From positions 514,113 to 578,112 of the forward strand of contig NZ_CP060791.1 of NCBI RefSeq assembly GCF_018343815.1: a stretch of 64,000 nucleotides of DNA. Reading direction: 5' to 3'. The notes beneath the pieces are model-generated. The model did no database searches. It was not told where the DNA came from and saw nothing but the letters and a program-made list of their open reading frames with translations. The DNA is from Chlamydia crocodili (GTDB taxonomy: Bacteria; Chlamydiota; Chlamydiia; Chlamydiales; Chlamydiaceae). Positions 1 through 7,885 of this stretch are shown piece after piece. A program made the translations under genes and the position numbers. How positions within the stretch are numbered: the stretch's first letter is position 1; every line of letters begins with the position of its first letter.

Positions 1-47
1 AATATTTTAGACACGTTCTTCTATTTCTCCCCTAGATTCCAGGGATA

Positions 48-69
48 AGGCGACCCTATAAGGTCGCTT
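48..69 (-). terminator. hairpin downstream of the NamZ-like gene
   Basis: The arms GCGACC (50-55) and GGTCGC (62-67) form a short GC-rich hairpin just past the stop of the minus-strand NamZ-like gene. There is no clear U-tract on either strand, so termination is only a possibility. The rest of 1-123 shows no recognisable gene. Confidence 0.3.
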
Positions 70-123
70 ATAGAAACAACAAAAATTCCTGTCAAACAGA
101 GGAAGCCCTAGAGGAAATTACTT

Positions 124-1359
124 TTAATCACCATAGTCGGCTATTAAGAAAGGCTTACGTATATTTTCAAACTTTGTTCTGCCTTCAATACATAATTTTT
201 TTAGCGGCCAAACAATATAGCGCTCGTTTTGGCAAATATATAAAAACTTTTCTTCTCCTAAACAACGATGAATAGATGTTCTTCGCAAAGGAATTTTTTC
301 CAAGGCTTTAAAAGCATTCTCGACTTGTTTAGGATAAAGGGTTTTTAGAGTACCTAAAATTGTACACTGAGTTTCCATAGGAAGGAACTCTTCAGAATTT
401 TCTAACATAAGTAAAACCCCTGAACAAAATTCCATCTTATATTTACCAAAAAAAGGTTCATAACAAAAAGGATAGAACCTTACTCCCGGTAAACGTGCTT
501 CATTTAATTTCTTAGCAACAAGATTACCATCCATCCAGGGAGCTCCAATTACTCTAAAAGGAAGGGTGTAACCTATACCAATACTTGATATAGACAAAGC
601 TCCTATAATCCCCGTTGCTGCATAGAAAAAAGTCGTTTGTGCATCAGGAATTTGTGGGCTGGTGGGAATCCAGTTTAATCCAGTTTGAGAGAATGTCATC
701 GAACGTTTCCATCCTTGCATAGGAACCACAGACACCTGAGCGTAGGGCGCATACTTCGCCTTATAAAATAAGGCTAGTTCCCCTGGAGTCATCCCATAGC
801 AATAAGGAATTTCTGGAGCATAATCCGATGGAGAGGTAGGCATCGGCCCATCAATTATCCTACCTCCCATGGGATTTGGGCGATCTAAAATAATCAAAGT
901 CTTTTTATATTTTTGTGCAGCACAAACTAAATGAAGTAATGAAGAAACAAAAGTATAGGAACGCACTCCAATGTCTTGTACATCGTAGATTAAAACATCA
1001 CTACCTTGCACAGCACATTCAGGAATGTCTTTAATACCATAGAGGGACACTGTACGCACTCCTTGAACTCCTGGAGCTGCTCCTGGAGTTTCTGCAGGTG
1101 CAGTACCGTAATAGCCGTGTTCTAATGTACAAAGGATATTCAAAGAGCATAGATCTTTATGCTCTTGAAAAACAGATAAAGCATCCTTTCCTTCATTATT
1201 AATAGCAGCATTATGAGAAACTAATGTTACTTTCTTACCACGAATCCAAGAAATATAAGATTCATCGTTGAAAATACGATCTAACCCCACAGAAACTTGA
1301 GAAAATCCTAAGTAAGGAAATAAACATAATAAAATTAAAAACGAGTGTATTACTCTCAT
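124..1359 (-). CDS. NamZ-like exo-beta-N-acetylmuramidase (DUF1343), CT605-like
   Basis: The protein resembles the DUF1343/NamZ family, whose studied members release N-acetylmuramic acid from the non-reducing end of peptidoglycan fragments. Motifs supporting this are DVQDIGVRSYTF, DRPNPMGG and the tract ETPGAAPG. The start is placed at the internal ATG at 1357-1359: it gives a 411-residue protein opening with a hydrophobic signal peptide (MRVIHSFLILLCLF) and has AGGTG just upstream. A longer frame would put 22 residues before the signal peptide. Export to the periplasm is expected. In Chlamydia, whose peptidoglycan is confined to the division ring, a role in trimming or recycling muropeptides is inference. 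It is divergent from rdgB. Confidence 0.8.
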   Translation of the reverse strand: MRVIHSFLILLCLFPYLGFSQVSVGLDRIFNDESYISWIRGKKVTLVSHNAAINNEGKDALSVFQEHKDLCSLNILCTLEHGYYGTAPAETPGAAPGVQGVRTVSLYGIKDIPECAVQGSDVLIYDVQDIGVRSYTFVSSLLHLVCAAQKYKKTLIILDRPNPMGGRIIDGPMPTSPSDYAPEIPYCYGMTPGELALFYKAKYAPYAQVSVVPMQGWKRSMTFSQTGLNWIPTSPQIPDAQTTFFYAATGIIGALSISSIGIGYTLPFRVIGAPWMDGNLVAKKLNEARLPGVRFYPFCYEPFFGKYKMEFCSGVLLMLENSEEFLPMETQCTILGTLKTLYPKQVENAFKALEKIPLRRTSIHRCLGEEKFLYICQNERYIVWPLKKLCIEGRTKFENIRKPFLIADYGD

Positions 1360-1490
1360 AACACCTATCTGCCTATAAAAAACAACATTCTGATAGTTTG
1401 TATGTTGGTTAAGTACTGCTAGCAAAAAAGATATCTTTGTGCAACCGTGCTAATAGTTGTGTAGGTGCGTCTATTTCGATTATTTTGTAA

Positions 1491-1496
1491 TATAAT
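1491..1496 (+). promoter_or_regulatory. candidate -10 box upstream of rdgB
   Basis: A perfect TATAAT lies about 100 bases before the rdgB start. No good -35 hexamer is seen at the usual spacing, so this is a weak call. The ribosome-binding site of rdgB (AAGGAG, about 1582-1587) is clear. Confidence 0.3.
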
Positions 1497-1594
1497 CGCG
1501 GAAGACACTACACTCGACAAAATTGCTAGTGTGATTTCAAACAAGACAAAAACTTTTAGTTATTTGCTCTTTCCCTTTTGCTAAGGAGAAACCC

Positions 1595-2215
1595 ATGAAG
1601 ATAGTAATTGCTAGCTCCCACGGTTATAAAATACGAGAAACCAAGACTTTTTTAAAACAATTAGGAAGTTTTGATATTTTCTCATTAACAGATTTCCCCA
1701 ACTATCACTCTCCTAAAGAAATAGGTTGCCTTCCTGAAGAAAATGCTTTAGCAAAAGGCCTTCATGCAGCAAAGGAGCTTAATTCTTGGGTTATTGCGGA
1801 TGATACTATGCTTATGGTACCTGCATTAAATGGTCTTCCTGGCAAACTGTCAGCCATTTTTGCTGGAGAAGATGCATGCGATAAAGATCACAGAAAAAAA
1901 CTTCTACAAGAAATGCAATCTTTAGAAAGTATTGTAGACCGCTCTGCATATTTTGAATGTTGTATTGTTCTTGCTTCTCCTGAAGGGAAATTCTTTAAAG
2001 CTCGAGGAATTTGTGAAGGTTATATTAGCAATCAAGAAAAAGGTTCTTCAGGATTTGGTTATGATCCATTATTTTTAAAATATGATTATAAACAAACATT
2101 TGCTGAACTTTCTGAAGATGTAAAAAATCAGGTCTCACATAGAGCTAAGGCTTTACAAAAGCTAACTCCTTATTTGCAAGACCTGTTGGAGAAACATCTA
2201 ATCTCTAGGAACTAG
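1595..2215 (+). CDS. rdgB: XTP/dITP diphosphatase (RdgB/HAM1)
   Basis: This is the house-cleaning nucleotide pyrophosphatase that hydrolyses dITP, XTP and ITP to monophosphates, keeping deaminated purines out of DNA and RNA. The 206 residues match the family's usual length. Visible motifs are the N-terminal SSHGYKIRE (phosphate-binding loop), ADDTML (usually ADDSGL), SGFGYDPLF and the C-terminal SHRAKAL. The start ATG follows AAGGAG at good spacing. The 3' end overlaps the convergent small gene at 2198-2431 by 18 bases. It groups functionally with ung nearby. Confidence 0.93.
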   Translation: MKIVIASSHGYKIRETKTFLKQLGSFDIFSLTDFPNYHSPKEIGCLPEENALAKGLHAAKELNSWVIADDTMLMVPALNGLPGKLSAIFAGEDACDKDHRKKLLQEMQSLESIVDRSAYFECCIVLASPEGKFFKARGICEGYISNQEKGSSGFGYDPLFLKYDYKQTFAELSEDVKNQVSHRAKALQKLTPYLQDLLEKHLISRN

Positions 2216-2431
2216 CGTTTCTAATGAATGTTCTAAACAACCGCGAATTTCACGCATTTCTGCAAGTATAGCTTCTGCTCTTAAGAAATCTGCCTCTAAA
2301 CTTGCTGTAGCGGGCATACCTTCTTTTCCTTGAAGTTTCTGCGTCGCTACAGGCATCTCTAAACTAACTGTTGATTTCGCTGTAAGTCGGTGTGTCTTAT
2401 TAAAAGAAACTGTTTGAATACCTTCATTCAT
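2198..2431 (-). CDS. small conserved chlamydial protein (CT606.1-like)
   Basis: A 77-residue protein of unknown function, with no membrane segment and a helical C-terminal half ([15 protein letters not shown]). The start is taken at the ATG at 2429-2431. It overlaps the ung stop as ATGA, a typical translational-coupling arrangement; a TTG four codons earlier (2443) is the alternative. Its 3' end overlaps rdgB on the other strand. It is likely co-transcribed with ung, but nothing in the sequence shows a repair role. Confidence 0.7.
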   Translation of the reverse strand: MNEGIQTVSFNKTHRLTAKSTVSLEMPVATQKLQGKEGMPATASLEADFLRAEAILAEMREIRGCLEHSLETLVPRD

Positions 2432-3117
2432 GGGAGTTTCCAATTAATCATGGGCTTATTCAGCTTTTTAAGCAGATAGTTAATTTTTGAAAAGTGCGAA
2501 CAGCCAAAAAAACCTCTATGTGCCGCTAAAGGAGAAGGGTGCGGAGCTGCTAAAATAGCATGTTTATGTTTGGAATGAAAAAGTAAATCACATTTCTTTC
2601 TTGCAGCATTCCCCCATAATACAAAAATTACGTGGGAACGGTTCTCTATAAGCTTAGCAACAATAGCATCGGTAAATTGTTCCCATCCCCGACCAGCATG
2701 AGAAAAAGGAGATCCCGCGCGCACAGTTAATACTGTATTTAATAATAAGACACCTTGATCTGCCCAAGATTGCAAACACCCTGTGGTATTTTCTATTCCC
2801 AAGTCAGTCTGTAATTCGCGAAAGATATTAATAAGAGACGGGGGTAAACGAATTCCCTTCGGAACGCTAAAGCTTAATCCATGAGCTTGACCTTCTCCAG
2901 GATAAGGATCTTGCCCAAGAATAACAACGCGTACAGAATCAAAAGGTGTGCTTTTTAATGCAGTAAAGATATTGTCTTTTGCGGGGTAAACGATTGTTTG
3001 GGAATACTCGGATTGTAAAAATTCCCTAAGCTTACACATATAGGGCTGGAACCATTCAGTTTTAAGCTGCTCTTGCCAAGACAAAGGAAGCTGGTCTATA
3101 GTAAAGGCATTTTGCAT
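2428..3117 (-). CDS. ung: uracil-DNA glycosylase
   Basis: This enzyme excises uracil from DNA, the first step of base-excision repair. The 229 residues fit family 1 UDGs. The catalytic motif [13 protein letters not shown] carries Asp70, and the DNA-intercalation and catalytic-His motif [13 protein letters not shown] has His193. The downstream abasic site could be cut by Nfo, also encoded in this window. The gene overlaps the small downstream gene by four bases (ATGA) and is divergent from uvrD. Confidence 0.97.
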   Translation of the reverse strand: MQNAFTIDQLPLSWQEQLKTEWFQPYMCKLREFLQSEYSQTIVYPAKDNIFTALKSTPFDSVRVVILGQDPYPGEGQAHGLSFSVPKGIRLPPSLINIFRELQTDLGIENTTGCLQSWADQGVLLLNTVLTVRAGSPFSHAGRGWEQFTDAIVAKLIENRSHVIFVLWGNAARKKCDLLFHSKHKHAILAAPHPSPLAAHRGFFGCSHFSKINYLLKKLNKPMINWKLP

Positions 3118-3229
3118 AAACCACCCACTTTTATTATTTGAAAATAGAAGTATACTAACCTTCTTAGATTATTTTAGCTTCAGTGATCCTGATTTTTTTC
3201 AGCCAGAAGCTATAAGTTAGGACACCACT

Positions 3230-5143
3230 ATGCTCACTTCAGAATTAAACGAAGCACAAATTGCAGCTGTCACCTCACCATTAAGTCCTATTTTAGTTCT
3301 TGCTGGAGCTGGAGCTGGGAAAACTCGCGTGGTAACATGCCGTATTCTCCATTTAATTAATGAAGGCATTGCTCCTAAAGAAATCCTAGCTGTTACTTTC
3401 ACCAATAAAGCAGCAAAAGAACTTAAAGAACGTATTTTGCATCAATGCCCTCAAGCTCATGGTACGGATATTCCTATGGTATGTACATTCCATAGCCTAG
3501 GAGTCTTTATCCTACGTCGATCTATACAAGCTTTAAATAGAGAAAATAATTTTATTATCTATGATCAAAGTGACACTGATAAGCTTCTCAAGCAATGTTT
3601 ACAAAAATTTAATTTAAAGAAAACTCTCAGTAATTCTATACAATATCACATATCTCAAGCAAAAAATCGTCTGCTATATCCTGAGGATTTAGACCCTGAA
3701 GAATATATTGATCCGGTGGTTTCTATCTATAAAGAATACCAGCAACGTCTAAACGAAACTAATGCTTTGGACTTTGATGATCTTTTATTTCTTACTGTAA
3801 AGCTATTTAAGGAATTCCCTGAAATCAGAAAAGAATATAGCGAACTATGGAAAGCTCTTCTTATTGACGAGTATCAAGATACCAACCACGCACAATATAT
3901 GATGGCTCAGACTATTGCAGGGAAACATCAAAATATATTTGCTGTAGGAGATCCCGATCAATCTATCTACTCTTGGCGCGGAGCAAATATCCATAATATT
4001 TTAAATTTTGAAAAAGACTATCCTAGAGCTCTTGTCCTACGTTTAGAAGACAATTACCGTAGTTATGGAAATATTCTTAATGCTGCTAATGCTTTGATTC
4101 AAAATAATGCTTCGAGATTAAAGAAAGACTTAAGAAGCGTGAAAGGTCCTGGAGAAAAAATTCGTGTATTTCTAGGAAAAACAGATAAGGAAGAAGCAGA
4201 ATTTGTCGCGGATGAAATCAATCGTCTCTATAGAAGAGCAAATATTCCTCTACGTGATATCTGTATTTTTTATAGAACAAACTTCCAATCTCGCACCTTC
4301 GAAGACGCTTTATTACGTAGACGTATTCCCTATGAAATTCTTGGGGGGTTATCTTTCTATAAACGCAAAGAAATTCAAGATATCTTAGCGTTTCTAAGAA
4401 TGTTTACTGCTAAATGTGATGTTGTTGCCTTTGATAGAACAGTAAATCTTCCCAAACGCGGTTTAGGACCTTCTACCATTTCTTCTTTAATAGACTACGC
4501 TCTCACTAATAACCTCCCAATGTTAGAAGCATGTAAAAATGCTTTAGAAAGTCAAGCTGTAAAGCTATCTAAAAAACAACAAGAAGGTCTAAGAAGTTAT
4601 TTAAGTATTTTCCAACAACTCGAACATGCTTATGAAACCCTCCCTCTTAATGAGTTTGTTGTCGCTACCATACGAATTACAGGATACCTTCAAGTATTAA
4701 AGGAAGATCCTGATACTTTCGAAGATAGAAAAAGCAACCTTGATGAACTTGCTTCAAAAACTTTTGAGTGGGAACAGCAAAATACAGAGGGCTCCTTAGA
4801 AAGTTTCTTAGATGATTTAGCTTTAAAAAGTTCTACTGACGAAACAGAACTTATTACAGATCGTGTCAATCTCATGACAATTCATAATGGTAAGGGATTA
4901 GAATTTCGTATAGCGTTTGTTGTGGGATTAGAGGAAAATCTCTTTCCCCACGCAAACTCTAAAGGAAATTATGAAAATCTTGAAGAAGAACGGCGGCTAT
5001 GCTACGTAGGAATCACTAGAGCCCAAGATCTCCTTTATTTAACCGCAGCGCAAACTCGTTTTCTTTGGGGCACAGTTCGTGTCATGAAGCCGAGTCGATT
5101 TCTTAAGGAAATCCCTAGAGATTACTTGATTCAAGTACATTAG
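3230..5143 (+). CDS. uvrD: UvrD/PcrA/Rep-family superfamily 1 DNA helicase
   Basis: A 3'-5' DNA helicase of the UvrD/PcrA/Rep type, used in nucleotide-excision repair and replication-fork maintenance. Motif I is AGAGAGKTR (about residues 25-33), motif II is LLIDEYQDTN, motif III contains GDPDQSIYSWRGA, motif IV has NYRS, and motif V reads TIHNGKGLEF where most relatives have TIHSAKGLEF. At 637 residues it is shorter than E. coli UvrD (720) and lacks the long C-terminal tail. The stop is two bases before the rpoN start, so the two genes probably share a transcript. Confidence 0.95.
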   Translation: MLTSELNEAQIAAVTSPLSPILVLAGAGAGKTRVVTCRILHLINEGIAPKEILAVTFTNKAAKELKERILHQCPQAHGTDIPMVCTFHSLGVFILRRSIQALNRENNFIIYDQSDTDKLLKQCLQKFNLKKTLSNSIQYHISQAKNRLLYPEDLDPEEYIDPVVSIYKEYQQRLNETNALDFDDLLFLTVKLFKEFPEIRKEYSELWKALLIDEYQDTNHAQYMMAQTIAGKHQNIFAVGDPDQSIYSWRGANIHNILNFEKDYPRALVLRLEDNYRSYGNILNAANALIQNNASRLKKDLRSVKGPGEKIRVFLGKTDKEEAEFVADEINRLYRRANIPLRDICIFYRTNFQSRTFEDALLRRRIPYEILGGLSFYKRKEIQDILAFLRMFTAKCDVVAFDRTVNLPKRGLGPSTISSLIDYALTNNLPMLEACKNALESQAVKLSKKQQEGLRSYLSIFQQLEHAYETLPLNEFVVATIRITGYLQVLKEDPDTFEDRKSNLDELASKTFEWEQQNTEGSLESFLDDLALKSSTDETELITDRVNLMTIHNGKGLEFRIAFVVGLEENLFPHANSKGNYENLEEERRLCYVGITRAQDLLYLTAAQTRFLWGTVRVMKPSRFLKEIPRDYLIQVH

Positions 5144-5145
5144 GT

Positions 5146-6417
5146 ATGTTTCAGCAACATCAAAAGCTTTCTCAAAACTACCTTCCCTCGCTGCGTATGC
5201 AGCAGGGATTGCAGATGTTGCAATCTTCAATCACTGAACTTTCTTCTTACGTACTCCAACAAATCATTCATAATCCCTTCTTCGATATCTCCTCTTTAGA
5301 AGATGAGGAGTGGTCTGTATGCTCTTCTTTACCCTCTATAGACGCCGCATACTCTCGTCCCGAATCTTTGTTTTCCCATCTTTTCACACAAGTACAACAG
5401 ACGTTTGATAGCTCTAAGGAATTGCTTATTGCTCAGCACATTATAGGTAATCTATCGGATCAGGGTTTATTCCTTTCTTCTCCTGAGGAGCTATCATTAC
5501 AGTTGGAAATTCCTTTAGAAATTATTCATACTGTTTGGAAAACGATTCAGTATTTTCATCCTTTAGGTATTGCTTCTCCGTCCTTACAGGACTATTGGTT
5601 ATTACATTTAGAAAATTCTTCACATACTCTTGCTTACAAAATCATCAAAGAACACTATTCTCTTTTGATTAACTGCGATTTCCTACGTATAGCAAAAAAA
5701 TGTCGATGCTCTCCTTTAGATATAAGAAATGCTCTTAAATCAGCTTTAGCAAAAATTCCTTGGTGTCCTTCGGAAGGTTATACATCTTTATCTAATGTAC
5801 AACCTGCTCTTCCTGATGTTTACGTTACTAAAAAACATAAGATTTGGGAAATTCAAGTGAGTTCCCGAGGTTTACCCCCTGTAAAACTTAACAGTGAAGT
5901 TTTTCATATTTATGAACACCTCCCTAAAGAAGAGAAAAAGAACCTTACACAGCAAATTCTTTCTGCTAAATGGCTTATTAAAAATTTAAGAAAACGAGAA
6001 CAAACTTTATTTGCTATTGTAGAAAAGATCCTCCCTCATCAAGAAAGCTTTCTTCTTGGCAAGACCTCTTTCCCTAAAGCATTATCTGTAAAAAACTTAT
6101 CTGAAGAACTCTCTTTTCACGAATCAACAATATTTCGTGCCATAGAAAATAAGACATTGGCAGCGCCTATCGGAATTATCTCTATGAAACAGCTATTTCC
6201 ACGTGCTGCAAGTAAGGATACTTCTCAATCCAAAGAAATGATTTTACAGTGGATTCGTCAATGGATAGCTTCAGAAACAGCACCATTATCCGATGCGGAT
6301 ATTAGTGATCGAATTTCTCAACAGGGAATTCAATGCGCCCGCCGTACAGTAGCTAAATACCGTTCACAATTAAAGATTCTTCCTGCACATAAAAGAAAAT
6401 CGTACTCTGAAATGTAA
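5146..6417 (+). CDS. rpoN: RNA polymerase sigma-54 factor
   Basis: An alternative sigma factor that needs an AAA+ activator to open promoters. Region I is the glutamine- and leucine-rich N-terminus (LPSLRMQQGLQMLQSS), followed by an acidic stretch. The C-terminal RpoN box is recognisable as ARRTVAKYRSQLKI. Its 423 residues are slightly short for the family. It begins two bases after uvrD with no separate promoter visible. In Chlamydia its partner is an NtrB/NtrC-like two-component pair encoded elsewhere (established knowledge). Confidence 0.95.
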   Translation: MFQQHQKLSQNYLPSLRMQQGLQMLQSSITELSSYVLQQIIHNPFFDISSLEDEEWSVCSSLPSIDAAYSRPESLFSHLFTQVQQTFDSSKELLIAQHIIGNLSDQGLFLSSPEELSLQLEIPLEIIHTVWKTIQYFHPLGIASPSLQDYWLLHLENSSHTLAYKIIKEHYSLLINCDFLRIAKKCRCSPLDIRNALKSALAKIPWCPSEGYTSLSNVQPALPDVYVTKKHKIWEIQVSSRGLPPVKLNSEVFHIYEHLPKEEKKNLTQQILSAKWLIKNLRKREQTLFAIVEKILPHQESFLLGKTSFPKALSVKNLSEELSFHESTIFRAIENKTLAAPIGIISMKQLFPRAASKDTSQSKEMILQWIRQWIASETAPLSDADISDRISQQGIQCARRTVAKYRSQLKILPAHKRKSYSEM

Positions 6418-6430
6418 AGCAGTTTTACAT
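6412..6430. terminator. hairpin at the rpoN / CT642-like convergent junction
   Basis: ATGTAAA (6412-6418) and TTTACAT (6424-6430) form a perfect 7-bp stem with a 5-base loop that spans the rpoN stop codon. There is no U-tract. It could serve transcripts from both strands. Confidence 0.35.
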
Positions 6431-6438
6431 CTTAGAAA

Positions 6439-7236
6439 TCAAGTAAAGTAAGCAATATAAATTTGCTGCCATCGAACACTTTCCAACTTCTGCTCTCTAG
6501 CATATTTTTCAAGAATCGGAATTGGTTGCGTTGCAAACATACGAATTTCTGCATCCGTAAGTCTTAGCATTACCCATAAAGGAGGAATACCAAGCATGCG
6601 ACGAATCTTCTTCATAGCACGACGAAAATAACTCTGTACGATGAATAGTCTGGTGCCAAAATAGGCAGGAGTCGCAAGAATACAAGCAAGACCAGCTAAA
6701 GGGGACCATAAGCTTAATCCAAGACCAGAAAGAACGAAGAAGAATAGACAATAACTCTCTCCTGGAGAGCGAAATAAAGGTCCTAAAACTCGTCTCCACA
6801 CCTTTGACGAGGTTTGATAAGCTAAGGCTTCTTCAAACATAGGCTCATAAAACTTCATACGTGCGGCATGAACAGCCTCGTGAGCAAGAATCTCTTCCTT
6901 AGAATACATATAAAACCAACGTGCTGCTTTACGTAAGTGTTTACGCAACTGTATGGTCACCTGATTATTTGCTATCCACGTGCACCCTGCCTCCCAAACA
7001 TCCATACCTTCATTAGAATAGATCACTTCCAAATGTGTGGGGTTAATATCGAATATCTCTTGTAATCTTGGAGGGAAAGCTGTGGGATGATCAGGAGCAT
7101 TATCAATAATGTCTTGGGCACGATATAGAAAGGGGGGTTTTAACTCTTCGGGCCCAGCTATGATCCCCTGCTTATTCAAATCAAGTAGATCATCTTCTAA
7201 AGATTTTGGAGGAATTAAAAACTCAAACTTTTCCAC
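6439..7236 (-). CDS. predicted membrane protein with HEXXH metallopeptidase-like motif (CT642-like)
   Basis: A 265-residue protein not assigned to a named family here. Residues 119-123 read HEAVH, an HEXXH zinc-binding signature, and a Glu pair at 135-136 (FEEALAY) could give the third ligand as in zincins. Residues about 162-200 are strongly hydrophobic and likely form two membrane segments. The N-terminal 100 residues are soluble and contain many prolines. The motif context fits a membrane-anchored metallopeptidase, but this is inference from one motif. It is convergent with rpoN, and its upstream region is the long gene-free stretch before topA. Confidence 0.65.
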   Translation of the reverse strand: MEKFEFLIPPKSLEDDLLDLNKQGIIAGPEELKPPFLYRAQDIIDNAPDHPTAFPPRLQEIFDINPTHLEVIYSNEGMDVWEAGCTWIANNQVTIQLRKHLRKAARWFYMYSKEEILAHEAVHAARMKFYEPMFEEALAYQTSSKVWRRVLGPLFRSPGESYCLFFFVLSGLGLSLWSPLAGLACILATPAYFGTRLFIVQSYFRRAMKKIRRMLGIPPLWVMLRLTDAEIRMFATQPIPILEKYAREQKLESVRWQQIYIAYFT

Positions 7237-7885
7237 GTTTTAGTTCCATTTTTCTAAGACACTAATTGCACTTCAGAAATACTACTTACTTATTGTTAAA
7301 ATCAAAAACGTAGTTGAATTAGATCAATAAGTTTGTCAGCAAATATTCTGATTAGATGTAAGGCTTGTTTCTCATCTTTTCATCTTTCAAAAACAAGAAA
7401 TATTCTTATTAAAGTTTTCTTGTAGAGCTACATTCCATAAGTATTACATTATTCCCTTGAAAAGAATCTACCTCATACTGAATAACCATTAGGACGTGCC
7501 AGGGCCTCTGGTCAAATCTCTGTTGAAGAATTAGAGTTTTGTTCTTTTTAATATGTTTCATATGGGATCAGCTCTACAAATCGTAGAAATTATTGAGATA
7601 ATAGATTGTCAATAATAAACGGTATTTTCCTCTAAGAGAAAAATAAAATTACCTATTTTTAACCCTTCTTTATTTTGGAGATTTTCTCTCTATATTAAGA
7701 AGATTATTGTCAAAAATTCTAGCTTATCCGTTATTACAATGAGCTGAAATACGTCTGCGTAGTGAAAGCTTGCAATAAATAATAGATGGTTGCATGAGGG
7801 TTTTTTTTAGATAGGGAACATAAACAATAAAAAAGGAGAGGCGTTTTTACTCCGAATAAAATGCGGAGTTCGCCATTTAATATTA
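7237..7885. other. 650-base intergenic region upstream of topA
   Basis: No convincing coding frame was found. It holds AT-rich sequence, a near-palindrome CCAGGGCCTCTGG (about 7499-7511), a TTGTCA hexamer at 7707-7712 followed after 18 bases by TTATTA, and an inverted repeat TGCAA/TTGCA followed by a run of eight T (about 7764-7809). It may carry the topA promoter and leader, a small RNA, or gene remnants. Confidence 0.5.
7764..7809 (+). terminator. candidate terminator or attenuator upstream of topA
   Basis: A short inverted repeat (TTGCAA with TTGCAT, 14-base loop) is followed by GAGGG and a run of eight T. The stem is weak, so this is tentative. If real it would end a short transcript before topA. 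Confidence 0.3.

Noticed and set aside
7499..7511. Near-palindrome CCAGGGCCTCTGG as an attachment or operator site
   Set aside because: It is short and isolated, and no integrase or promoter is associated with it.
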